Part shown: in pieces, positions 24,931 through 33,129 of the stretch
Numbering within the stretch: the first letter of the stretch is position 1
Layout: the number at the start of each line of letters is the position of its first letter
DNA from: Streptomyces sp. CB02261
GTDB lineage: Bacteria > Actinomycetota > Actinomycetes > Streptomycetales > Streptomycetaceae
Length of the DNA: 64,000 nucleotides
Reading direction: 5' to 3'
Assembly (NCBI RefSeq): GCF_001905665.1
Contig: NZ_LIVX01000005.1
Span: forward strand, 124,001 to 188,000
Made by a program: the position numbers and the translations under genes
Notes under the pieces: generated by a model
What the model was told of the DNA's origin: nothing
The model's database searches: none
What the model saw: the letters and a program-made list of their open reading frames with translations, nothing else

Positions 24931-24958
24931 GCAAGTGCTTGCAGGAAATTTCAGCAAG
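24931..24958. promoter_or_regulatory. MalR/LacI-type operator cluster
   Basis: Three half-sites occur in a row: GCAAG at 24931, CTTGC at 24938 and GCAAG at 24954. The last two flank AGGAAATTTCA, and 8 of 10 base pairs of that 21-base segment are symmetrical. CTTGCAG-type repeats are known operators of the Streptomyces maltose/amylase regulator family. It lies between the sugar kinase and an S1 protease. Confidence 0.6.
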
Positions 24959-25064
24959 CGATCGAGAGGTGTTCGCGGCCGGTGGGCGCGGATCGCCCGG
25001 GCGTGATCCGTGTGGATGGTATGGACCTGACAAGTCCGGGTCGCTAACGTACGCGGTGCTCGTC

Positions 25065-25078
25065 TGAGAGCGCTCTCA
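25065..25078. promoter_or_regulatory. Perfect 14-bp palindrome, LacI-family-type operator
   Basis: TGAGAGCGCTCTCA differs at two symmetrical positions from the CebR operator TGGGAGCGCTCCCA. It lies 31-44 bases before the protease GTG start and just downstream of a plausible -10 TAACGT (25045-25050), a position that suits a repressor. Confidence 0.6.
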
Positions 25079-25108
25079 ACGTCCTCTTTCCCCCACCAGG
25101 AGGCTCCT

Positions 25109-26251
25109 GTGAGACGAACATCCGCCCTGCGCACCACCGTCGTGGCCCTCTTGCTCACCGTCGGACTCGGCGCCGCCCACACCGTCCCCGCCGCGGCGGA
25201 ACCTCCCAGCGCCACGCCCACCGCCTCCGCCGGACTCCTCGAAGCCATGCGCCGCGACCTCGGGCTGACGGACCACCAGGCCGCCGAACGGCTGCGGGCC
25301 GAAAGGGACGCGGCCCGCGTGGAGGCCGAGGCGCGGCGGGCGGCCGGCGACTCCTTCGGCGGCGCGTGGTTCGACGCGCGCAGCGGACGGCTCGTGGTCG
25401 GGCTCACCGACCGCGGCGACGAGGCGGAGGTCCGGGCGCTCGGCGCCGACACCCGGCTCGTCCGGCACAGCGCCGGCGCGCTCGACCGGGCCAAGGCCCG
25501 GCTCGACACCCGCCCCGCGCCCGCCGGAGTCGCCGGCTGGCACGTGGACCCCCGGTCCAACAGCGTCGTCGTCACCGTCGTCCGCGCCGACCGGGACCTG
25601 CCGGCCGTGCGCGCCTTCGTCGACCGGGCCCGCGCGACCGGTCCCGTCACCGTCGCCGAGACGGCGGCCGCGCCCCGTACGTACGCGGCGGGAACGGTCG
25701 GCGGCGACCCGTACTACACCGGCAACGTCCGCTGCTCCATAGGGTTCTCCGTGCACGGCGGCTTCGTCACCGCCGGGCACTGCGGCCGGGCGGGGGCCGC
25801 CGTCCGAGGCTGGGACGGCTCCGCGATGGGCACCTTCCAGGGCTCCTCGTTCCCCGGCGACGACTACGCGTACGTGAGCATCCACAGCGGCTGGTGGACG
25901 GTACCGGTGGTCCTCGGCTGGGGGACGGTGCCGGACCGGCTCGTCCGCGGCTCGGCCGAGGCGCCCGTGGGGGCGTCCATCTGCCGCTCCGGCTCCACGA
26001 CCCGCTGGCACTGCGGCACCGTCCTGGCCAAGAACGAGACGGTCAACTACAGCCAGGGGGCCGTGTACCAGATGACGAAGACCAGTGTGTGCGCGGAGGG
26101 CGGTGACTCCGGGGGCGCGTTCATCAGCGGCGACCAGGCCCAGGGCGTCACCTCCGGCGGTTGGGGCAACTGCTCCACCGGCGGCGAGACCTGGTTCCAG
26201 CCGGTCAACGAGATCCTCGGCCGCTACGGCCTGACGCTCCACACGGCCTGA
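25109..26251 (+). CDS. Secreted S1 family serine protease with pro-domain
   Basis: A 380-residue chymotrypsin-like protease. Residues 1-30 form a Sec signal (ending VPAAA). Residues about 35-190 are a pro-region of alpha-lytic type (LLEAMRRDLGLTDHQAAERL). The mature enzyme carries the triad His224 (TAGHCG), Asp252 (DDYAYV) and Ser334 (GDSGG). Cys pairs at 209/225, 292/302 and 328/near 364 fit family disulfides. It should digest extracellular protein after self-processing. The GTG at 25109 follows AGGAGGCTCCT. A perfect LacI-type palindrome lies just upstream. Confidence 0.93.
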   Translation: MRRTSALRTTVVALLLTVGLGAAHTVPAAAEPPSATPTASAGLLEAMRRDLGLTDHQAAERLRAERDAARVEAEARRAAGDSFGGAWFDARSGRLVVGLTDRGDEAEVRALGADTRLVRHSAGALDRAKARLDTRPAPAGVAGWHVDPRSNSVVVTVVRADRDLPAVRAFVDRARATGPVTVAETAAAPRTYAAGTVGGDPYYTGNVRCSIGFSVHGGFVTAGHCGRAGAAVRGWDGSAMGTFQGSSFPGDDYAYVSIHSGWWTVPVVLGWGTVPDRLVRGSAEAPVGASICRSGSTTRWHCGTVLAKNETVNYSQGAVYQMTKTSVCAEGGDSGGAFISGDQAQGVTSGGWGNCSTGGETWFQPVNEILGRYGLTLHTA

Positions 26252-26274
26252 CGGTCCGCGCCACGGCGTGCGTG

Positions 26275-26316
26275 CCCCGGGCCGGTGGTCGCGAACACGC
26301 GACCACCGGCCCGGGG
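26275..26316. terminator. Bidirectional terminator, 19-bp perfect stem
   Basis: CCCCGGGCCGGTGGTCGCG pairs perfectly with its complement across the loop AACA, 24 bases past the protease stop and facing the convergent nucleotidyltransferase gene. It is the longest perfect stem I found in the window. Confidence 0.92.
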
Positions 26317-26526
26317 CCGCGGTGCCGACGCCCCTCGAGGCGCCGTCAGGGCAGCTTCACGAGCCCGCGAGGGGCCGCGGCCACGGACCGGCTCGCGTGC
26401 CGCCGTGGTGAGCCGGACCGGAAGCCCTCGGCGAGGAGCCAGGCGACATCGAGGGAAGGTGGCCGGCGGCCCGTCCTCAGGGTCGGCGTGGTCGTCACCG
26501 CCGCACCTCGGTCTCCGTGCCGGTGA

Positions 26527-27228
26527 TCAGCCCGGCTCGCCCTTCTCGGCGTCGCCGCGTGGCGGGATGACGTCGAGCAGCTCCAGGAGGTACAGGAAGG
26601 CGGCGGCCATCGGCCTGTCCCCGGTCTCCTCGCGTACGCGGTCCCAGTCGACCCGCTCACGCACGCCCCGCGCGACCGGCAGGAGCTTTCCGTAGTCGCA
26701 GTGGTGCTCGGACAGTGCGGCCAGTCGGCCCACCATGAGGTCGGTCGGGTCGATGACCGGCATGTGCACCGAGTCCACGGGCAGCGTCCACGCCCGCTCC
26801 AGCAGCTCCGAGGTGACCGGCCGGCCGGCGAGGGAGAAGATCAGGTCGATGTGCTCCCCGCCCCTGCGGGCCTTCACCAGCCAGTCCTCCGGCGGGTCGA
26901 CGATCTCGATCCCGTGGTCGCGCAGCAGACCCGTCACGGTGTCGGCGTCCTCGCGCCGCACGGCGAAGTCCGTGTCGTGCTGCAGCCGCACCGGGATGCC
27001 GTAGGCGTACGCGGCGACACTCCCGACCAGGGCGAACGGGCAGTCCGATGCCTTGAGGACACCGGCGATCTCCTTGGTCACCTCGAGAATGGCCTGGGTG
27101 TGGTCCAGCGGGAGAGCCTGCTCCGGCGTGACGCCCGCCGCGTGTGCCGCGGGATCCGGGATCCGGGCGGGATCCGGGTCGCCCGGGGGCACGGGGGCGT
27201 CCGCCGCGCGGCCTTCGGCCAGGTTCAT
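26527..27228 (-). CDS. Nucleotidyltransferase-fold protein
   Basis: A 233-residue protein with the minimal nucleotidyltransferase signature: GS motif in ALVGSVAAYAYG, then DTDFAV carrying the paired Asp residues, and a third acidic residue in EHIDLIF. It resembles AbiEii/MNT-like or DUF6036-like nucleotidyltransferases, which modify proteins or RNAs in toxin systems or act on small molecules. No obvious antitoxin partner is adjacent: the next gene upstream is topoisomerase IB, 53 bases away. The ATG at 27228 has GGAGGAACC upstream. Substrate unknown. Confidence 0.75.
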   Translation of the reverse strand: MNLAEGRAADAPVPPGDPDPARIPDPAAHAAGVTPEQALPLDHTQAILEVTKEIAGVLKASDCPFALVGSVAAYAYGIPVRLQHDTDFAVRREDADTVTGLLRDHGIEIVDPPEDWLVKARRGGEHIDLIFSLAGRPVTSELLERAWTLPVDSVHMPVIDPTDLMVGRLAALSEHHCDYGKLLPVARGVRERVDWDRVREETGDRPMAAAFLYLLELLDVIPPRGDAEKGEPG

Positions 27229-27281
27229 GAAGGTTCCTCCTCACGGGTGCCGCCTGCTCGTCGAGGGGCGGGAATCTGCGG

Positions 27282-28334
27282 CTACCCCGAACGCCGCGGA
27301 GAACGCGTCCGGGGGCGACTCCGCTCCTCCAGGAGGTCGAGCACGGCCCGTTCGACGGCGCCCTGTGTCGCCGGATGGCCGAACACCCCGTGCTCACCGA
27401 GGCGTTCGAGCACGGCGGCGACCGTGACCCCCTCGGTGAACCGTTCGATGACGCGTGGAGCGATGTACGAGCTGCGACAGACCGCCGGGGTGTTGCCAAG
27501 ATAGTCGCTCACCTCGCACACGGCCCGCCGCACCGCCTTCCGGCGTGCCGTCACCGACTCGGCCCCCGCCTCCTCCGACACCGCGAGCGCGACGGCGGCG
27601 AGGACGGTCGCGTGCCAGGTACGGAAGTCCTTGGCGCTCATGTCCACGCCGGACCGGTCCCGCAGATAGGCGTTGAGGGCGTCCGCGTGCACCTCGTACC
27701 ACGCCCGGCCGCTCCAGTACGCGAAGAGCCGCGGGCTGTCGCCGCCGCGGCGCACGAGGGCACGGACCACCCGGTGGGCCGGCTCGTCGACGAGGGCGGC
27801 CGTCACCTGCTTGCCCGACTTTCCGGGGTAGTCGAACTCGATCCGCCCGCCGGAGCAGCTGACCTGGGACCGCAGGAGGGTCGTCAGGCCGTACGAGCCG
27901 TTGTCGAGCCGGTAGCGGTCCCCGCCGACGCGGAAGAAACCCAGGTCGAGCAGGCGGGCCGCGCAGCCCAGGACCCGCGCCTCGCAAAGCCCGCGGCGCC
28001 CGAGGTCGCGCTCGACGGCCGCCCGCAGCCGGGGCAGCGCGGCGGCGACCTCGTGGACGTGCTCGTGCTTGGCGCGCTCCTGCCGGGCGCGGAACTCCTC
28101 GTGGTACAGGTACTGCCTGCGGCCCGATTCGTCCGTGCCGACGGCCTGGACGTGGCCGTTGGGCCAGGGGCAGATCCACACGTCCCGCCAGGCGGGGGGA
28201 ATCGCCAGGGCCTGGACGCGATCCCGGTCGGCCTCCCGAAGAGGCCGGCCCCGAGCGTCGCGATAGCTGAATCCTCGGCCGTGGCGCACACGTCGCCATC
28301 CCGGGCCGCCGGCGTCACTGGTCCTCAGTCGCAC
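27282..28334 (-). CDS. Type IB DNA topoisomerase
   Basis: A 350-residue eukaryote-like topoisomerase IB (poxvirus/Deinococcus type) that relaxes supercoils through a 3'-phosphotyrosyl link. Visible are the N-terminal RDARGRPLREADRDRVQALAIPPAWRDVWI, the core KSGKQ, the catalytic helix AKDFRTWHATVLAA with Arg and His, and the active Tyr in SSYIAPRVIE. The GTG at 28334 gives a natural N-terminus (MRLRTSDAGG). It may be co-transcribed with the nucleotidyltransferase that follows. Confidence 0.9.
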   Translation of the reverse strand: MRLRTSDAGGPGWRRVRHGRGFSYRDARGRPLREADRDRVQALAIPPAWRDVWICPWPNGHVQAVGTDESGRRQYLYHEEFRARQERAKHEHVHEVAAALPRLRAAVERDLGRRGLCEARVLGCAARLLDLGFFRVGGDRYRLDNGSYGLTTLLRSQVSCSGGRIEFDYPGKSGKQVTAALVDEPAHRVVRALVRRGGDSPRLFAYWSGRAWYEVHADALNAYLRDRSGVDMSAKDFRTWHATVLAAVALAVSEEAGAESVTARRKAVRRAVCEVSDYLGNTPAVCRSSYIAPRVIERFTEGVTVAAVLERLGEHGVFGHPATQGAVERAVLDLLEERSRPRTRSPRRSG

Positions 28335-28517
28335 GCCGTACCTGTGCCCCGGATCCGCGGGATCACGCGAGCCGGAGCGCTGGCCGCGTCGCGCGCGGTC
28401 GAGCGCGCGGCCCCGGCGGGCGGACGCGCCGCGGGAGATGCGCCGGTACGGGGTTGATCCCGGTCCGTGTGGGCAGCGGCAGGACAGGACGCCGGCGGAC
28501 GGCGGGAGGTGCCCGTG

Positions 28518-28853
28518 ATGGACGAGGCTCGTCTCTCGGAACGTGAGCGACGCATCCTGGCGGAGATCGAGCAGAGGCTGGAGCAGGACCGGCCGCTCGC
28601 CCGCAGGCTGCGCCCGAGGCGGCACGGGCCGCCGGGCGGGGCCGACGGAGCGCGCCGAAGACCGGCCGGCCTCGTGCTCGGCGTCCTCGGCGCGGTGACG
28701 CTGGCCCTGTTGGTCCTGGCCGTCGCCACCGAGGCCCCGCTCCTGATCTGGGGCTTCGCCGCCAGCTGGGTCCTGACCCTGGTCCTCCTGCTGCGCCTGG
28801 TGGTCCGTTGGGCGCGGCGCAGGACAGCGGCGCCGCGCACACCCGAGAGGTGA
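28518..28853 (+). CDS. DUF3040 small membrane protein
   Basis: A 111-residue protein. The N-terminal LSERERRILAEIEQRLEQD is the DUF3040 signature, followed after a basic Pro/Gly linker by two adjacent hydrophobic segments (about 50-95) and a basic tail. It is an actinobacterial family of unknown function. GGGAGGT lies 8-10 bases before the ATG. It is divergent from topoisomerase IB and starts a run of stress-associated genes. Confidence 0.88.
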   Translation: MDEARLSERERRILAEIEQRLEQDRPLARRLRPRRHGPPGGADGARRRPAGLVLGVLGAVTLALLVLAVATEAPLLIWGFAASWVLTLVLLLRLVVRWARRRTAAPRTPER

Positions 28854-28871
28854 GGCGCGCTCCGCGCCAGG

Positions 28872-28896
28872 GGTTACGGGGGTCCCGGCCGGGTAG
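28872..28896 (+). promoter_or_regulatory. Sigma-B-like promoter before the SRPBCC gene
   Basis: GGTT-N15-GGGTAG fits the S. coelicolor stress sigma-factor consensus GNNT-N14-16-GGGTAC/T except for the last base. It would put the transcript start some 36-40 bases before the ATG at 28942. The same element occurs before the DUF4235 gene. Confidence 0.4.
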
Positions 28897-28941
28897 CCGC
28901 GCAGCCGTCCCGGTACGCCACGACCGAGGGAGATGACCGTG

Positions 28942-29457
28942 ATGGTGCACGACACGATCAGGGTGGACGCCCCCGTGCGCGAGGTCTACGACCAGTGGAC
29001 GCAGTTCGAGGAGTTCCCCCGGTTCATGGACGGGGTGGAGGAGGTCCGGCAGCTCGACGACCGGCACTGCCACTGGCGGACGCGTGTCGCCGGGGTGACC
29101 CGTGAGTTCGACACCGAGATCGTCGACCAGCTCCCCGACGAGCGGATCGCCTGGAGGACCGTCGGCGGGGACGTGAAGCAGCGGGGCGTCGTGACGTTCC
29201 AGCGCCTCGACGACGCCCACACGGAAGTGACGCTGGCGATGGGACTCGAACCGGAGGGCGTCGCCGAGAAGGCGGCGGCCGCCGTCGGCATGGTCGACAG
29301 CCGCGTCGGCGGCGATCTGCTCCGATTCAAGGAGTTCATGGAGGAGCACGACAGGGCGACCGGTGGCTGGCGCGGCCGGCTGCGGCCCGCCGGAGCACCG
29401 GAACCCATGGAGGGCCGGGACGCACCCGGAGCGCCCGGGGACCCGGAACGGCCGTAG
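28942..29457 (+). CDS. SRPBCC family protein (START/COQ10-like)
   Basis: A 171-residue protein with the cyclase/dehydrase-like helix-grip fold: VHDTIRVDAPVREVYDQWTQFEEFPRFM, then WRTRVAGVTREFDTEIVDQ and FKEFMEEH. The family binds hydrophobic ligands, but members next to stress genes are of unknown function. The ATG at 28942 is favoured over one at 28933 because GAGGGAG directly abuts the latter and sits 9 bases before the former. The C-terminal 30 residues are a Pro/Gly-rich tail. Confidence 0.85.
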   Translation: MVHDTIRVDAPVREVYDQWTQFEEFPRFMDGVEEVRQLDDRHCHWRTRVAGVTREFDTEIVDQLPDERIAWRTVGGDVKQRGVVTFQRLDDAHTEVTLAMGLEPEGVAEKAAAAVGMVDSRVGGDLLRFKEFMEEHDRATGGWRGRLRPAGAPEPMEGRDAPGAPGDPERP

Positions 29458-29514
29458 GCGCAGGACCCCGCGGCGCCGAGGTGACACCAGTGACGGGAAG
29501 GAGGCTCGCGACCC

Positions 29515-29946
29515 ATGCAGGGTGACAACCGTGCGGAGGCAGAGGTCGGAACGGAACACTTCGGAACCCCCCACGGCGCGGGCGACGACGAGACGGCGGC
29601 GCCCGTCGCCGTCCTCGTCCGGCCCGGCAGGCCCTCGGGGACGGTCGTCATCGCGGTGCGCGGGGAACTCGAGTACGGCACGTCCGCGCCCCTGCGCGAG
29701 GCCCTGGAGGAGAACACGGGACCCGGTCGCGTCGTCGTCGACTGCTCGGGACTGCGGTTCTGCGACTCGACCGGACTCAATCTACTGCTCAAGGCCCGGT
29801 CGGTGATGCAGGGCGACGGCGGGAGGCTGGACCTCGCGGGACTGCGCGCTCCGGTCGCCCGCATGTTCGAGGTCACGGGGGCGCGGACCGTCTTCCGCGT
29901 GTACGAGGACACGGCCGCGGCACTGGCGGACACCCCGTCGGCCTAG
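29515..29946 (+). CDS. STAS-domain anti-sigma factor antagonist
   Basis: A 143-residue SpoIIAA/BldG-like protein. After about 38 disordered residues, the STAS fold runs from TVVIAVRGELEYGTSAPLREAL to the end. The regulatory site is in FCDSTGLNLLL, where the Ser of DST is phosphorylated by a partner anti-sigma kinase and dephosphorylated by a PP2C phosphatase. GGAAGGAGG precedes the ATG. The kinase partner is not adjacent, but a PP2C protein lies at 33130-35409. Confidence 0.9.
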   Translation: MQGDNRAEAEVGTEHFGTPHGAGDDETAAPVAVLVRPGRPSGTVVIAVRGELEYGTSAPLREALEENTGPGRVVVDCSGLRFCDSTGLNLLLKARSVMQGDGGRLDLAGLRAPVARMFEVTGARTVFRVYEDTAAALADTPSA

Positions 29947-30096
29947 CTCCATCACCCCAGGACACGGGGCGGACGCTCTCCGGAGGTCCACCCACGTGCC
30001 CGGCCCTAAGGTGGAGTGGTGGGGCACCGGCCGGGAGCGGACGGCATCCCGGTTCTCCCGCCCCTGGCGTGCAGAACCCCGTACGCGAGGTCCTTC

Positions 30097-33000
30097 ATGG
30101 TAGAGCGCAGAATGGTGCCCCCAGGCGGCGAGAAGCCGCGCGTCCGGGCCGCCGGGAACGGCGGGAGCGACGAGAACGGCGGGAACGGTGACGACGGGCT
30201 GCGACGCCTGCTCGTCGGACTGACCGCCGTGCGGGACGGCGAGCTCTCCGTACGCCTGGCCGAGGGCTCGGACGGCGTCCTCGGCGAGATCGCCGGCGTG
30301 TACAACGACATGGTCGAACGGCTCTCCCTGCTCACCTCGGAAGTCACCCGCGTCGCCGGAGAGGTCGGAGGACAGGGTCTGCTCGGCAGTCGGGTGCGCG
30401 AAGCGCGGGCACGCGGGGTGTGGCAGGAGGTCACCACCGGCGTCAACACGATGGCGGACAACCTCACCTCGCAGGTGCGGTCCATCGCCCAGGTCGCCAC
30501 CGCCGTCGCACGCGGCGACCTCACGCAGAAGATCCGGGTCGACGCACGCGGCGAGGTCCTGGAGCTGAAGGAGACCATCAACACGATGGTCGACCGGCTC
30601 TCCTCCTTCGCGGAAGAGGTCACCCGGGTGGCCCGCGAGGTCGGCACGGAGGGAAAACTGGGCGGCCAGGCCACCGTGGGCGGGGTGTCGGGCACCTGGA
30701 AGGACCTCACCGACAACGTCAACTCGATGGCCGACAACCTCACCAACCAGGTGCGCAACATCGCCCAGGTCACCACCGCCGTCGCACAGGGCGACCTGAC
30801 CACCCGGATCGACGTGTCCGCGCGCGGCGAGATCCTGGAACTCAAGACCACCATCAACACCATGGTCGACCAACTCTCCTCGTTCGCCGCCGAGGTGACC
30901 CGCGTGGCCCGGGAGGTGGGCACGGAGGGCAAGCTCGGCGGCCAGGCCGAGGTCGAAGGCGTCTCCGGCACCTGGATGCGCCTCACCGAGAACGTCAACG
31001 AACTCGCCGGGAACCTCACCCGCCAGGTCCGGGCCATCGCCGAGGTCACCAGCGCCGTCGCCGAGGGCGACCTCACCCGCTCCATCACCGTCGAGGCGCC
31101 CGGCGAGGTCGGCGAACTCCGCGACAACATCAACGCCATGGTCGAGTCCCTGCGCGTCACCACCCAGGCCAACCAGGAGCAGGACTGGCTGCAGACCAAC
31201 CTCGCCCGCATCACCGGACTCCTCCAGGGCACCCGCGGCCTCGCCGAGATGGCCGAGCTGACCATGGCCGAGGTGCCGCCGCTGGTCTCCGCCCAGTACG
31301 GCGCCTTCTTCGTCGCCGAGGAGGACGAGCGCGGCCCCGGCCTCGTCATGGCCGCCTCGTACGGGCTCCCCGAGCCGGCGGAGGGCGACGCACCGCGCCG
31401 CTTCCGGCCCGGCGAGGGACTCGTCGGCCAGGCGGCCCACGGCCGCCGCCCCCTCGTCGTCGACCCGGTGCCGCAGGGGTACGTCACGATCTCCTCCGGC
31501 GTGGGCTCCGCGGAACCCCGCGCCCTGATCGTGCTCCCCGTCGTGGTCGAGGACCAGGTGCTCGGCGCGGTCGAACTCGCCTCCCTGCACCCCTTCACCG
31601 GTCTGCGCCGTGACTTCCTCGACCGGTTCGTGGACAGCGCGGGCGCCGTCCTCAGCTCCCTGGTCGCCAACCTGCGCACCGACGCGCTGCTCGGCCAGTC
31701 GCGCACCCTCGCCGACGAACTGCGCACCCGTACGGACGAGTTGCAGGCCCGGCAGCAGGAGCTCCAGCGCTCCAACGCCGAACTCAAGGAGCAGGCCGCG
31801 CTCCTCGCCGAACGCAACAAGGACATCGAATCGAAGAACCGGGTCATCGAACAGGCGCGGCAGGAGCTGGAGACCAGGGCCCAGCAGCTCTCCCGCACCT
31901 CCATGTACAAGTCCGAGTTCCTCGCCAACATGAGCCACGAACTCCGGACCCCGCTCAACAGCCTCCTCATCCTGGCCCGGCTGCTCACCCAGAACCCCGA
32001 GGGCAACCTGACGCAGAAGCAGGTCGACTACGCCGAGGTCATCCACTCCGCCGGATCCGACCTGCTCCAGCTGATCGACGACATCCTGGACCTCTCCAAG
32101 GTGGAAGCGGGCAAGATGGAGGTCCGGCACGAACCGTTCGCCATGTCCCAGCTCCTGGAGTACCTGGAGTCGACGTTCGGCCCCGTCGCGGACGAGCGCG
32201 GCCTCGACTTCGCCGTCACCGTGTCACCCGACGTGCCCGGCCACCTCACCACCGACGAGGGACGACTGCGCCAGGTGCTGCGCAACCTGCTCTCCAACGC
32301 GCTGAAGTTCACCGACACGGGCCGCGTCGAGCTGACCGTCGCGCACACACCCCCCGACGAGGCCCCGGCCGCCCTGCGCGACGGCCGTCCCGTCCTCGCC
32401 TTCCGGGTCACCGACACCGGCGTCGGCATCCCCGCCGATCGCCTCCGGCACATCTTCGACGCCTTCCAGCAGGGCGACGGCACCACCGCCCGCCAGTACG
32501 GCGGGACGGGCCTCGGCCTCTCCATCAGCCGCGAGGTCGCCCGACTGCTCGGCGGCACCATCACCGTCGAGAGCACACCCGGCCGGGGCAGCACCTTCAC
32601 CTTCCACCTCCCGGAGCGCGCGGTGCCCCGGGATCCGGTCACCGCCGCGTCGGAGGACGATCCGCCGAACCGCGACAGCGGCGCCGCCGACGCGGCCGCC
32701 GGCGGCGACCGCCCCGGCTGGGCCGGGAGCACGGTCCTCGTCGTCGACGACGACACCCGGAACGTGTACGCGCTCACCGAGGTCCTGGAGGCGCAGGGCC
32801 TGCGGGTGCTGACGGCCGACGGCGGCCGCCACGGCATCGACCTGGTGGCCGCGCACGAGGAGATCCGGCTGGTCCTCATGGACGTCATGATGGCCGGGAC
32901 GGACGGCTACCGGGCCATCGAGGAGATCAGACGGCTGCCCGGCCGCGCCGCGCTCCCGATCATCGTCGTCACCGCGAAGGCGATGCCCGGTGACCGCGCG

Positions 33001-33105
33001 AGCGCCTTGGAGGCGGGCGCCGACGACTACCTCGCCAAACCGGTCGACCAGGCGGAACTCCTGGTCACGATCAGACGCCGGCTGGCGAACCGGCCGACCG
33101 GGTGA
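30097..33105 (+). CDS. Cytoplasmic poly-HAMP hybrid histidine kinase
   Basis: A 1002-residue protein without membrane segments. Three to four HAMP units of about 92 residues run from about 45 to 355 (repeated NTMVDRLSSFAEEVTRVAREVG and VTTAVAQGDLT). A GAF domain (about 385-530), a coiled coil (about 545-610), HisKA with FLANMSHELRTP (His about 614), HATPase (GTGLGLSISREV) and a receiver domain with Asp about 929 (VLMDVMM) follow. The architecture resembles Nik1-type osmosensors and, in part, OsaA of S. coelicolor. The ATG at 30097 has GAGG 7-9 bases upstream; 30112 is an alternative. It is convergent with a PP2C phosphatase 24 bases on. Confidence 0.92.
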   Translation: MVERRMVPPGGEKPRVRAAGNGGSDENGGNGDDGLRRLLVGLTAVRDGELSVRLAEGSDGVLGEIAGVYNDMVERLSLLTSEVTRVAGEVGGQGLLGSRVREARARGVWQEVTTGVNTMADNLTSQVRSIAQVATAVARGDLTQKIRVDARGEVLELKETINTMVDRLSSFAEEVTRVAREVGTEGKLGGQATVGGVSGTWKDLTDNVNSMADNLTNQVRNIAQVTTAVAQGDLTTRIDVSARGEILELKTTINTMVDQLSSFAAEVTRVAREVGTEGKLGGQAEVEGVSGTWMRLTENVNELAGNLTRQVRAIAEVTSAVAEGDLTRSITVEAPGEVGELRDNINAMVESLRVTTQANQEQDWLQTNLARITGLLQGTRGLAEMAELTMAEVPPLVSAQYGAFFVAEEDERGPGLVMAASYGLPEPAEGDAPRRFRPGEGLVGQAAHGRRPLVVDPVPQGYVTISSGVGSAEPRALIVLPVVVEDQVLGAVELASLHPFTGLRRDFLDRFVDSAGAVLSSLVANLRTDALLGQSRTLADELRTRTDELQARQQELQRSNAELKEQAALLAERNKDIESKNRVIEQARQELETRAQQLSRTSMYKSEFLANMSHELRTPLNSLLILARLLTQNPEGNLTQKQVDYAEVIHSAGSDLLQLIDDILDLSKVEAGKMEVRHEPFAMSQLLEYLESTFGPVADERGLDFAVTVSPDVPGHLTTDEGRLRQVLRNLLSNALKFTDTGRVELTVAHTPPDEAPAALRDGRPVLAFRVTDTGVGIPADRLRHIFDAFQQGDGTTARQYGGTGLGLSISREVARLLGGTITVESTPGRGSTFTFHLPERAVPRDPVTAASEDDPPNRDSGAADAAAGGDRPGWAGSTVLVVDDDTRNVYALTEVLEAQGLRVLTADGGRHGIDLVAAHEEIRLVLMDVMMAGTDGYRAIEEIRRLPGRAALPIIVVTAKAMPGDRASALEAGADDYLAKPVDQAELLVTIRRRLANRPTG

Positions 33106-33129
33106 CCGCACCACCAGGCGCCGTGCCTC

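Noticed and set aside
30430..31150. Long direct repeats of about 276 bp resembling a tandem gene duplication or mobile repeat
   Set aside because: They are the HAMP units of the hybrid kinase, diverged and in frame, so they are protein-domain repeats.
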